NCBI RefSeq assembly: GCF_030936135.1
Contig: NC_082611.1
Span: forward strand, 9,315,001-9,379,000
Direction: 5' to 3'
DNA from: Gavia stellata
Lineage: Eukaryota > Chordata > Aves > Gaviiformes > Gaviidae
DNA: 64,000 nucleotides
The notes under the pieces were generated by a model that was given only the letters and a program-made list of their open reading frames with translations, ran no database searches and had not been told where the DNA came from. Below are positions 41,501 through 52,072 of the stretch, one piece after another (the first letter of the stretch is position 1; the number at the start of each line of letters is the position of its first letter). The translations under genes were made by a program, and so were the position numbers.

Positions 41501-44500
41501 AATTAAAAGCTTTCAAGAAGTGCTTGTCAGAGAAAAATGATACAGTTCATTAAAGAAATTTGAAAGAATGTTCTTGTCCTCAACATCAAAAGAAGCCTAG
41601 AAAATGCTTTGTGAAATTTATGATGCAACTTCTGAAAGTTTTTCAGTGCTATGCTACAATTATTTGTGTCTCTCTCTGAAGATCGTGATAGCTTTTGAAA
41701 AACATCATAATGCACTTCTTTTTGATACTACTGAGGAGTCAAGTGAAGGAAAAAAAAAGCATATTTGAGAATCTTATTACCATGGTTTGGATAAATGTGG
41801 TGGCTCATTCAACTGTTTCTGGACTCCACATCCTTGTGGCTGTAACGCAGCTTTGTTCTTTGAGACCTCAGCCAGTTTTTCAGTTGTCAGAAGCATCTCC
41901 AAGTTTAGTTCTGCTACCTTGGGGAAGGAAGATTAGTAGTTGGCTTTCATCTCAGCTAATTGTAGCTAACCAAAAAGCATGTGCTTTCTCTATGAGTCAC
42001 CTAGGCACGCTCCACAGTAGTGAAGAAACACAGGCATTAATTTCTTGCCTTATTATTTTCTGTTGTCATTTTCAAGCATGCAGCACTCACAGCATCAACC
42101 AGCAATCATCTCCAAAAAAGTTCTCTCAGAAATCAACAACATAAGCAAGAGACTCCTAAAACCAGCTGAATCACTGCCACAACATACAAGGTCTCTCACT
42201 TCTTTCATCTGGAAAAATGACAGGCATTCCTGTACGCTTGCGTGTCTCAATCCTTCTTTACCTAATGCCCCTCTTCAAGATCAGCAGCAATGCTGATTCA
42301 CGTCAGTGTTTGAGCACTGGTAATGCTCCAGGTTGTTAAGATACCTGGATATATACTGAAAGTAGCAAGCTGTCGAAATTGAGGCCTCTATCACAGCTCT
42401 GTTTTCTCTTTTAAATCAACAAGAGGATGTGCAAGAATGTTGGTTTTATTCCTTCACAAGCACAACTTGTACATTCTGTGATTAAGGACAGAAATCTTAA
42501 TTAGATATAGCTACCTTTGCTGGTCCTTGCTCAATAAAGAATTGAGCCAATTCCAGTGCAGCTCTAGCATCTTCTGCAGGATCATGCCCAAGCTTCTGTT
42601 CACACTGAATTTCCTTCCTAAGACATCAAAATTAGGTGTACAGGCAGGTTATCTGTTTTTCCACACTGACCAACATCGTGTCTTTTCTAAACTTGGTCCT
42701 TTTCGGGCAAAATAGCTTTCCCCTCTCCAAAAAGGATTTCAGTTCTGTGCAGCAGCATTCTTGTGAAATATTCCCAAAAGTTACTGCAAGAAATGTTTTT
42801 GCAATGTTGAGCAAAACATTGTTTACCAGGTTTGACAGAAGCAGTGCTAATACTTGGTACTCTGATGCATGACTATTTTTAATTTTAATTCTTCCTTGAC
42901 CAATGACCCAACTCACAATTTGCACGCAGACAGGTAGGCAACCTCCAACTCAGTGAAGCTGGGCACTGCAGAATATAAATATTCACTATGTGAATGGTGA
43001 GAACTGTATCACTATGACATACTTGGTGGTAGCTAGTACACTGAGGAATATGATTTAAGTCAGTAAATCTTACTTTCATAGATTAGCCTTTCTTTCTTGC
43101 TAACTGCAACAGATCTCATTTGTGTGAGCCAGAGTGCCTTTGTTGCTCTACAATTCAATACACTGGTACTGCTACAGACCTGCAGAAAAGCTAGTTTTGC
43201 GAGGACTCAGATCTGGTTGGGTCACAGCGTCCCTGCTTGCTCAGAGACAAGCCAATTTATTACGCTGCCCGATGTTTCAAGCAGCCAGTAAATTCTTCTT
43301 TACCATGTCTATTTGCACAGCCTGCTCCTTTCTTTTGAATTTTAGTGAAAAAAAAAAAAATAGTGATGCTGCTAGTGGGAGAGCAAGACCCTATGACCTC
43401 CCCAGGGCAGTTTCTAGTATTTCCCATGACAATACAGTAATAATCTTACCCTAAAACAGCTTTGGCTAGAAATTTTAGCTTAAATCTTTGACCTTCGTTT
43501 CTGGCAAAAAGCAATGAAGTATCAATAACACTGGGATGGATCATCTGGAGGAGAGAAAACACCACCAGTTTAATTTAAGAACAGCAGTCATATAGAATTG
43601 GGCAGTAACTCCATTCTTATCTGTGCCTCTGCCTTTTCATTTCAGTTGCCAGTTTCTCACTGGTAGATAACTGGTCCACAACAAGAGAGCAGATGGGAAT
43701 AATGAAACAAGCCCAATTCTCCTTTCTAACACTCCATTGGGAAGATATAGGTTGGGTTAGAAAGCTTAATTATGATTCAAGCATTTTAGGTTGGTTAAAT
43801 TAACTATAGGAAGGACTTCAGTTCTTCCCATGACAGAGCTATCAAAAGCACCTGGCTGAAGCAGAGAGGTAAAGCTTCTGTTGGAACCGTACATATGTCC
43901 GGACAGATGCCTGCCTTCTTTTTGGGTTCTGAACAGCCCCTTGCAAGTTTTACAGATGTAAGGAGAGTCTTTTTCTTTTAAATCCTTACAGACATAAGGC
44001 TATTCATAATAAAAAGCAATTAACAAGTGTTCACTAATAAAAAGAGGAATTGTTTAGAGTTTTCAGACCTGAAATGAGTATCACAGGGTTGAGAAAAATG
44101 CTCTTAAAGGCATACTCACTTCCAAAGCCTGAAGATCGGCATTTAGCGAATGACCCACCAATACTGCATCATGGGGAAGCATTTTTTTTAGTCTGGTTTG
44201 GATGTCTGCCAGTCTTGTTTTCACTGGAAGAAGCATTTTCTTTGTGACTCCTGAGAATCTTCAAAACAAAAGTTGGATGAGGTAAAAGCAACACATTAGC
44301 AACAGCGCCTACTGGAGAATATTAGAAGCAGGGCGTGTAAAATATGAACTCAGTGTAACTAATGACAGAATGCTATTTACTGCTTTCATTCCAAAATAAG
44401 AGGATATACTGCAGGTATTATTAAACTGCTATGAGTGCTACCACATCTGTTTCAAAAATTTATCTCAAGTATAACTTATTCTTAAGTGATGCAGTTCTTA

Positions 44501-47500
44501 GCATCAGATAACAAAGGTAAGGACATACTGCAAGACTGATAGTAGAAGGAGATGCTTCCAAGTAACCTGAGGGGAATGGCATGCCACCTCCTGGATAAAG
44601 CCGGGCAAAGTTTTGGAGGAGACAAGGATTGAGTTATGCCTGCTTTTGTTATAATCCTGAGCCCAGCCCCAGAGGTGTGTGGAAGTTGATAAGCTGCTCT
44701 ATTCATCTTTTACAGATGAATAAACTTAGCTATGGAACACAGAGATGCAGACTGCAATCCTATACTCTTACCCTGTAACCTATTTTATAGCCAGCAGTAA
44801 AGAGTAACTTGTACTGTGTATCATTAATCTGTAACAAACTTTTCCCAGAACACTGCAGAATGATAATGCTTCTGGCTAGCCACATGGGCATTATGTAGCA
44901 GACAGTGTATATATAATGTTGGTGATTCTAACCACATAGCAAGAACTGTATTCTTAACACAGAGTAAAATGCAGTAGACATCTGTGCAAACCAAAGCCTT
45001 CTGAAAGGTCCTGTGTAACAAGTTTAATTTGAAAGGGTTGCAGCTCTTAAAGACAAAGAGATAAGAAACATGTGCAAGTCACCTGGTGCGGTAGTTCACT
45101 ATTGTGCTTTCAGGTTTGACTAGTTCATTCAAGAGGCATTGACCCTGTGCATCCACCAAAGAGACACGAGTGACTTCGTTCCCTTTTGCAGTCAGGCACT
45201 GTCAGGAAGAAGCAGAGGCAGTTGTTGAATCAGCATGATGCTGCCACTCAAAAACCTTAGCTAACATCTGCTTTGGCTCCAGCCAGCACCACTACTAAGG
45301 AGTTATTCAACTTGGAGATCTACCACTCATAGCTAGTTGTTTTATATTGTAGTATGCTTCATTTTAATTGTTAAATGCCCACTATAAGCACAGCAAACAC
45401 AGAGGCAAGGACAACACAAAGAAAACCATTATAAAGAAGTGCTGATTTCACAGAATCAGTCTGTGCTCTGCACTGCAGAGCTGTCACTGAGGGCATCTTC
45501 ACCAGAGAAGATGTACAGTTTAAAAGCAGAGCCCAGGTTGTATCATTAGTTACTCAATGCTGATGCCAAATAGGCATCTCTGCAAGGTCAAAACTGCACT
45601 AAAGGAGGAATCTTCACCCCAGCATGCTGCCAGAAGAACTGTGATGGCTCAACAAAAGATGTGTAATAGGGAAGTATCTTTCCTCTCCCAAACCTCAGGG
45701 AGGGCTGTGAGGAGGAATTCCACAGCAGTCGCAGGGGTTACTGCAGCATTGCTGATGGGCCTGGCAGATCCAGCCGCTGCTCTAACAGCCAACACAGGGC
45801 CGAGCTCTCTGCTGCACTGCTCAAGATAAGATTTCCGTCTTGTCGCCACAACCACTTCCTGAGTCCTTCCCATGGCTGTATTAGCACTGGTACCATCAAT
45901 GAAGGGCCTGGCAGCAGATCTTACTGTATAAGAAGTGGTTCAGCAAAAACACAGGGTGCTTGGCTCACTTTGGAATAGCTGGTAGGAGTTTGGTTGCTTG
46001 ACTATATTTTGTAAGGCCACACACATTTATTTTTACCATTTCACAATCCAGACCAAAGAGGGGGCTGCTGTCTGTCCTCTGCTGATCACACTCTGTATAT
46101 ATATAGCCGTTACATCCAGGGGACCCTAGAATGAAAAAATACCCATGACTAAGAAGCAGACCTCTCTCTTTTAAAACTCATCACATATCTTTTATGACCA
46201 AACATATCACTAACTGCCAAAATTTAAAAAAGCAACAAAACAACCAAACAAAAGCCCTCAAAAACTGACCTTTTATGGGATAGTCATTTTTTTTCTGCTC
46301 TTCTAAAGTTAGAGTATAGCTAGTAAGGCCTTGTTTTTTTTCTCCGTATTTCCGAATGATGGGATCACATTGCAAGTCTGAGCTTCTACGAATACATTCA
46401 CCACTAGTGGAAGTCAAACCTGTAAAATACAGGAGCATCTGTCAAGCTCAGGTAGCACTCCCTACTTGCAGTTAGTTTTCTGCATTAGTATATATACTAA
46501 GAGGCTACACCATTTCAAAGGAAAACACTACCTAGAACAATAAACTGGAGATATAGATAGATAGATAGATAGATAGATAGAGAGTTATAGAGTTATCTAG
46601 TTATCTATCTATCTATCTATCTATCTCAAGTTTATTTTTATATTTCTCTCTTGTTTGTATCTCATTTACTGTGTGTGTATACACACACACACAATATACA
46701 TTATATATATATGTAATTATATATACGAAATACCATATATATTGTATCTATAAATATATATACACAAAAATAATATACTTGATATTCAGGATACTTAAAT
46801 CTTACTCCCAGTTCAGCTACTGACACTGCTGGCTGATTCAGAAGCAAGTCACATCACAAGTCTCTGTCTCACATGCCTTTCAGAAATAGAGAGAACAGAT
46901 TTGCCTCATAAGCATGACAACATAATCATCTGTTACTTCATGTAAGCTGTAAAAGAAGTTCTTTTTTTTTTTACCTTCTCTGTGAAATTCTTTCCTGTAA
47001 GTTATTATCAGGAGAAAATGTGCTCTAAGTGTGGCTCACAAAGAAGCAAGCACTGAACTGATACCAGAATCCACAGCTGTATAAAGTTAAATTATCCTGT
47101 AGGTGATTCTCTGCAGATTGCACTTAAAAGAAAAATATACCTGACATCTCAGATCTGTGACTGTGCAGTAGGTTTACAGTCAGGATGCTAGAGGACTTTG
47201 TCAATACATTGAAAGAAACAGCTGTTCATCCTCCCATTTAGGACTTGAATTCAAGATTCTTTGTTACACTTTAACAATTTCAGTGAAGTTCGCATTGTTG
47301 TCTCTTGCAGGTTTTGTACAAGCCTGCTGGATTACAGTCACCTCCATAAAGAGTGTAAAAATAGGAAATCAGTTGTCAGCACACCCGTTCTTTACCTTGA
47401 TTTGCTGCTCAGTACAACAAAGAAAACTAAGAAGAAATAACAACTTAGCATGAATCTAATTTATATCTCTGTATCTTTTATTAGCTGAATCTTAGAACAA

Positions 47501-50500
47501 AATAATCACAAAATGGGTAACGAAGCATCAGAATTTTGGATTAAACATGTTAAAAACTTTCTCTCTGCTTTTTGCATTTACTTGTGGCAGTAAGCCCAAC
47601 AAAGAGTTACGGAACTAGTTAGGGTAACTAGACTCATGGTTTAAGCCACTGTATGTTTTCCTTTGTAAACAAGTTAACCATAGCAGCACGCTGTGATTGC
47701 ACAGGATGCAAAGTCATAAATTACTGTTGAAAGTGAACCACTGTGATTGCAAAACGAAGCAAGATACCTTGTGCAGTGTTTTGAGGTTTCAGGTTCGCTC
47801 CTTCTCCATACAGGCTGGCTAGGAAGTTGGCGGAAGGTGTTAATGTGAATCTCTGAAAAAAGAGATGTGTTAGAGACTTTGAACCAGAAGCAGAAATATC
47901 AAGCAAATGAGATGTTTCTTTATCCCCAAACCAGCCAAATTTAGAGGAGGATGGATAAAGAAGTAGTGGAAATATGTTTGGTGTTTTCTTGAGAAATTAA
48001 AAAAAACCAACACAAACCAAACCTGTTTTAATGAGAGACAATACAGGATTCTTTGTACTAAGGAACAGATTTGCCTTGCCTGATATGATCAAGAAAGCAA
48101 ATCTCAAGACTTTCTTTGATAGAAACTACAGCAAGTTCCAGACCTTCCCGTTAAGTTGTGATGTGCATTTGCTGCAGTTCAGGGAGAATTCTCTGCAAGT
48201 CTGAATCAAAGTGCTTCTTTCTTTCTTCCTTCAAAAAATGTTGCTTGTAACTCAGAAAATTAAAATAATTCTTTTAATAATCTTTGTGGGAAATGGGAGA
48301 AACTTGACATAAAGTGTAAATACCAAAAGTGAGATTTTTCAATCAGTGGGAATAGCATAACTATTAAGAGTGTCCTCACTCAATCAGAGTAAATTCCAAA
48401 TTAACCGAGATATTTTTAATCTCACTGGCATCCTGAAGATGCAGGAAGCCTAATAGTCAGAGGACTGAAACATCAATACACGTTTCACCTGGTAAGGCTT
48501 CAAAGACGTAAAGCTTGAAAAGCTTGAAAACCTGTTTCTAATATCAAAGCCTTGGCCTTTGTTCTGAGCTGACAAAGGCTACAAATAGATCCTCTCATTA
48601 GCTTGCTTTGAAAGTCAAAGATGGCCACTTCCTATTGGAAAAGGCAATTAATTTCACTGCAGTGATTAACCGTTGGGACATGGTTTCAGGACTGGAAGAA
48701 GTTTAGAATACAGTTTGGGGACTTACATGCCGGAACACTTTTCTGAGGTGTCTGAACTGCAAATAGAATTTGTAGAAATGGAGTTGGCTCATTTCATGTA
48801 GAACAATAACCACAACCCCAGCCAGGCGGCTTTGGTGATAAATACGGCACCAGCTGCAGTTAACAAAAAAAAAACAAAAAAAACAACAAAAAAAAAAAAT
48901 CAAAGCAAAACAATTATCAAGCACTCTTAAAAATAAATTTGGAACCATCCCAGCTTTTAAGCCAGTGAATGGCAAAGTGCCAAATTACTTCAATGAGAAG
49001 AGGCTTTATAGCTTATCTCAAACAGCCACGTATTCCTGGAAGCAACATAATATGGGAGATAGAGGAAGAATGGGTTATAGCAAAATTCTGCTGCAGTACC
49101 ATTTCAAGACATTTATACCTCATTTACATGCATCAGAATGTGAATACACGAGTAACTTCAGCTGTAGTGATGCAGTCTAGTGAATTAATGCATCAAAAAA
49201 GTTTCACAAAATCATTTTCTATTCACTACTGAAAAATCTAAAGTGGGATCATTTTTGCCTTGAGTTTAATGTCAAGATTCATTACATTTCACCATATTTT
49301 TGCCATCTGAGGTTATATACCCTCCTTAGCCTTTCCCTTCCGTTGCTGAGAAGTTGCCCTGAAAAAGAGCAAAGTGATTAACATGTGTTTCCCAAAACAC
49401 TCTACAACACTGTTTCAATTATATCTGACACGAAATGTGTTAATATTTTTTGAGTTGTGTTAATATTTTTAACATGCTATTTAGTTTCTCAGTGTGTGAA
49501 GCTTCTTCTGTTCCACAAAATTGTTTAGTTTTTGATAACTGCGTGAAACAAAATTATGAAATAGTAGAATTTTTTGTTCTGGTCTCTGGCCAAGTCAACT
49601 GTATCTACATAATACAGGCTGTCATTATGGTAACTGTGCTGCAAGGATTCCAAAACCAGCACGGCCAATATGCCTTTAGGCAGGTTTTCACAACACGCGT
49701 GGACACAAGACAGGGTTGATTCCCAAATATGAATGTGCTATACCTGGGTTGTGTTGCATTGTGGCATTTTCCCAAAGCTGCATACTTTAACAACTCATAC
49801 AGCTGATCATGGCTGATTTCGCAGTCCTCACCAAATAAAGCTGCTGTCAAGCGAGATGACTTTTCCTGGAAAAAGGGAACCATCAGTAAAGAAAGGTTTT
49901 ATGTAATCACACAAGTTCATGAAAAATTAAGTGAATTATATGGTAAAAGGAAACTATTTACTATCTGGTTACAATCAACTATATTTAAAATAACTCTTCC
50001 ACTCATTATGGGCAAAATTTTCCTTTCAGATCACACCTTAATATTAAATTTACTATCAATATTTCAGTAACCCAAATACTCTATTTAGTAAAGACTAATG
50101 TAAGTAGATGTATGTAGTAAGGAGACTTAAAGTTATTTGATTTGCAAACATGATATTCTGCTCTCTCAACCCATTCACCCACGTGCTGCTGTAGAGCTTT
50201 GGGGATTTGTAAAAGTGTTCTATCTAGCCGCTTCATGTAAGGTTTTGCTGAAACTCATTTACTTCATTTATAGTATGTGATCTGTTTTGGCGTTGAGTTT
50301 GCTGACCCCTGCAGGAAAAAAAATGTTTCAGTAAAATCCAAGGAAACTGCAGGAAGAAAGCATTGAGTAGATGAGATGGAGTGGAGAGTGTACCACACAG
50401 TCCAGCACAACAGGTCTTTAAGCCTAAATGCACACATTCTTCTAAAAGCTAATCAGCAAGTAAATGCATGATTTTGGAGACCTCCACTGACCATATGGCC

Positions 50501-51610
50501 TGTTCCAATGGAGCTTCTTTGAGCTGTAAAAATTGTAAAGATATTCTTTTTTTATGTGATGAAAAGACATCACGGCATACAGGGAGAAAGAAAAAAGACC
50601 ACGGAACACTACAGAATATCAAATCCCACAAGATAAACAAGTACCAGAAGTTGTGTTTTCCCCACCACGCTAACGAGCCTTGTGCTCATTAATTTTGACA
50701 GAGCCTGCCCATGTGGGATTGAGCTGATGCACTTTTAAATTAAGCCATTTGTCATCGGGTAAGAAAGCTAAACAGACGTGACAACCTTTGAGGTTCAAGT
50801 GGTTAAGAATCATCTGGTAATAATAATACAGGGTGGTGTAATTGCTAGTCCCTCATCTCTCATGCTAAGTTAGACAAATAAGTAATGACACCGTTGTTTT
50901 CAATACAGCGTAATAAGAGCTTTACAAAGAAACCCCAACCAAACAGCAGAGTTTCGTTTCACCAAGCAAAGACTACCTGCCAGCCACAGGAGTTTCAGCC
51001 TCTCAGCAGGTACAAATAAGACTGACCTCACAGGTCAGACACGCTTACTCTTGTCCCATGCTGGGCACCAGGTGGTAACCTGGGTGAGTAAGGTGTTACC
51101 ACCAGGTTGAAACTTTGGGTTGATTTGCAGCCTTCAGGTGCGAACGCACTGAGCAGACACGATGCTCCTTTCAAGATCTACTCTGTTCAGGAAAAAATTA
51201 CATTGGAGAGGGTATTTATTTTTTAACAAAATTCCTTACATGTAAATGCGTAACACTGAAAATGAGTTCATTTCCACATTCCTTGGCGCAGAAACTCACC
51301 GTTATCTGTAGGTGTTATCTTTAGCCAACCCTCTGCCTAGACTGCCAGTAAAACACGTTTTTGCTGACTTTCCAGCATCCCAACGCGTGATGCAACAGAA
51401 CTACCCGAAAGGGGCTGTCCGAGAGAAGTACCCGCAGCCACAGGCCTGCGGCGCTCCCCTCGCCACACCCGGGCGCGCTCTGCCGCTCACCTCGGGGCCC
51501 CGGCCGCCGCCTCCCGCCTTCCTCCTCTTCCGAGCCGCCTGCCGTCCCCCCGCCTCCTCACCGGCTCCGGCGGGCCTTTTGTGCCCGTTTACGCAGACAG
51601 CCTTTGCCAT
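35565..51610 (-). CDS. REXO5: REXO5 (NEF-sp), RNA exonuclease 5, complete, 19 coding exons
   Basis: Exons in transcript order: 51491-51610, 49744-49865, 48727-48853, 47768-47852, 46270-46419, 46037-46125, 45083-45198, 44120-44258, 43450-43544, 42515-42617, 41781-41917, 41344-41452, 40888-40998, 40623-40760, 40017-40109, 39276-39495, 38544-38737, 37810-37919, 35565-35634. All borders are GT-AG, all phases join, and the sum is 2328 nt (775 aa; human 774). The product is a nucleolar DEDDh 3'-5' exoribonuclease of the REX1 type with two C-terminal RRMs; the Drosophila orthologue trims snoRNA and rRNA 3' ends. Catalytic residues are present: Asp228 and Glu230 (GLDCEM), Asp311 (GHSLNADL), His359 and Asp364 (GHDPAEDA). 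The N terminus carries a basic nuclear signal (RKRRK near 28-32). It is head-to-head with ERI2 and shares its CpG island. The last two exons are weakly conserved but end with the family-like SGLGLMGIK. Confidence 0.95.
35930..35978 (+). repeat. 19-bp minisatellite, about 2.6 copies
   Basis: Copies of GGCTCTGTGGGTTTCTCTA in direct repeat with one or two changes each, inside the last intron of REXO5. Confidence 0.75.
38544..40998 (-). other. REXO5: REXO5 tandem RRM exons
   Basis: Exons 13 to 17 encode the two RNA-recognition motifs seen in vertebrate REXO5. The first begins near residue 508 (TIYAGPF, RNP2-like) and runs through VCIQYEVLEAAQIAVESLNG; the second begins near residue 606 (GVIYVAGL, RNP2-like) and continues to CCFLKF and ALQVINGWTVKG in exon 17. 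They presumably position structured RNA for the exonuclease. Confidence 0.88.
42515..46125 (-). other. REXO5: REXO5 exonuclease-domain exons
   Basis: Exons 6 to 10 encode the DEDDh fold, roughly residues 222-382. Exon 6 ends directly after the ExoI motif LDCEM; exon 8 carries ExoII (LVGHSLNADLQALE at its 3' end); exon 10 carries ExoIII (LGHDPAEDAR). The junction of exons 9 and 10 uses the acceptor at 42618-42619 (GTCTTAG), not the nearer CAG at 42605, because only the former restores the conserved LGKxIQC segment. All metal-ligand acids and the general-base histidine are intact, so the enzyme should be active. Confidence 0.9.
44695..44765 (-). repeat. MIR-like SINE remnant, antisense
   Basis: ATCTTTTACAGATGAATAAA followed by CTTAGC and a GGAACACAGAGA-like part follows the reverse-complement MIR core order (TTTTACAGATGAGGAAACTGAGGCACAGAGAGG). 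It is in the REXO5 intron between exons 7 and 8. Called by eye. Confidence 0.4.
46552..46626. repeat. GATA / TATC inverted tetranucleotide repeat
   Basis: About seven ATAG units at 46552-46581 face about seven ATCT units at 46600-46626, with the short spacer GAGTTATAGAGTTATCTAGT between them. Each arm is the reverse complement of the other, so the locus can form a long hairpin or cruciform. Confidence 0.92.
46671..46770. repeat. Palindromic GT/AC and AT-rich repeat cluster
   Basis: TGTGTGTATACACACACACA near 46672-46691 is self-complementary about its centre TATA, and is followed by several ATATAT tracts to about 46763. Together with the GATA/TATC hairpin it forms about 200 bp of fold-back low-complexity DNA. 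Confidence 0.85.
46815..46905 (+). repeat. MIR-like SINE remnant
   Basis: CAGCTACTGACACTGCTGGC, then GCAAGTCACATCACAAGTCT, then CTGTCTCACATGCCTTTCAG follows the MIR order (CTTACTAGCTGTGTGACC, GGCAAGTCACTTAACCTCT, CTGTGCCTCAGTTTC). Degraded; called by eye. Confidence 0.4.
48854..48900 (-). other. REXO5: Very long T-rich acceptor tract, REXO5 exon 3
   Basis: On the minus strand the acceptor GTTAACTGCAG of exon 3 is preceded by about 35 bases that are almost all T, broken only by G residues. Such a tract is a slippage-prone poly(T) and a strong U2AF site. Confidence 0.75.
49866..51490 (-). other. REXO5: REXO5 intron 1
   Basis: About 1.6 kb between the CpG-island first exon (donor CCCGAG|GTGAGC) and exon 2 (acceptor CCCTTTTTCCAG). 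Nothing else recognisable on either strand. Confidence 0.85.
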
Positions 51611-51989
51611 GGCCTAGACGAAAGCGCCGCGGGGTCAGGGCGGCGCGGGGCCAGGCCGCCACGGCCCCTCACAGCGGGGTGACAGCCCGGGCCGTCAGTC
51701 AGCCCCGGCCCCTCCGGGACAGGCCCCGGCGCCTGCCCACCGCCGGGGCTCCCCAGGCAGCATCGGGAGGGAGGGTCGCCCGCAGCCCTGACGCCGATCC
51801 CCGGCCGCCCCCTCCTCCCCCGGTCCCCCAGGGAGGGACCTCGGCCGCAGACCCCACCTCGGCCACGCCGGGCTCCCCGGCCACCGGGGAGCACGCCGCC
51901 TCGGCACGCGGCTACCTGCGCCTGCCTGCGGGCAAGGCCAGAGCAGCCGATCCGCCGACAGCGCGGATGGGGGCGGTGCCGCTGCCGCC

Positions 51990-52004
51990 GGCGGGAGGTT
52001 TGAA
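51990..52004 (+). promoter_or_regulatory. CDE-CHR cell-cycle element (putative)
   Basis: GGCGG (51990-51994), a 4-nt spacer GAGG, then TTTGAA (51999-52004). This is the spacing of the tandem CDE-CHR site bound by the DREAM complex in cell-cycle promoters. It is 68 bp upstream of the ERI2 ATG. Pattern match only. Confidence 0.5.
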
Positions 52005-52072
52005 ATGGCCGCCGCGGCACCGAGGCCGCTCTGGGGCGGTCGCTGCCCGCCCGCCCGGGGCTGAGGGCGGAG

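Larger units (their letters stand above)
46420..47767 (-). other. REXO5: REXO5 intron 4, repeat-rich
   Basis: Holds the palindromic GATA/TATC and AT/CA simple-repeat cluster (46552-46770) and a MIR-like fragment (46815-46905). No exon is needed here: exons 4 and 5 join in phase. Confidence 0.8.

Noticed and set aside
41695-42144. 149-codon plus-strand open frame
   Set aside because: It is antisense to REXO5 exon 11 (41781-41917), whose minus-strand frame fits the family and joins in phase on both sides.
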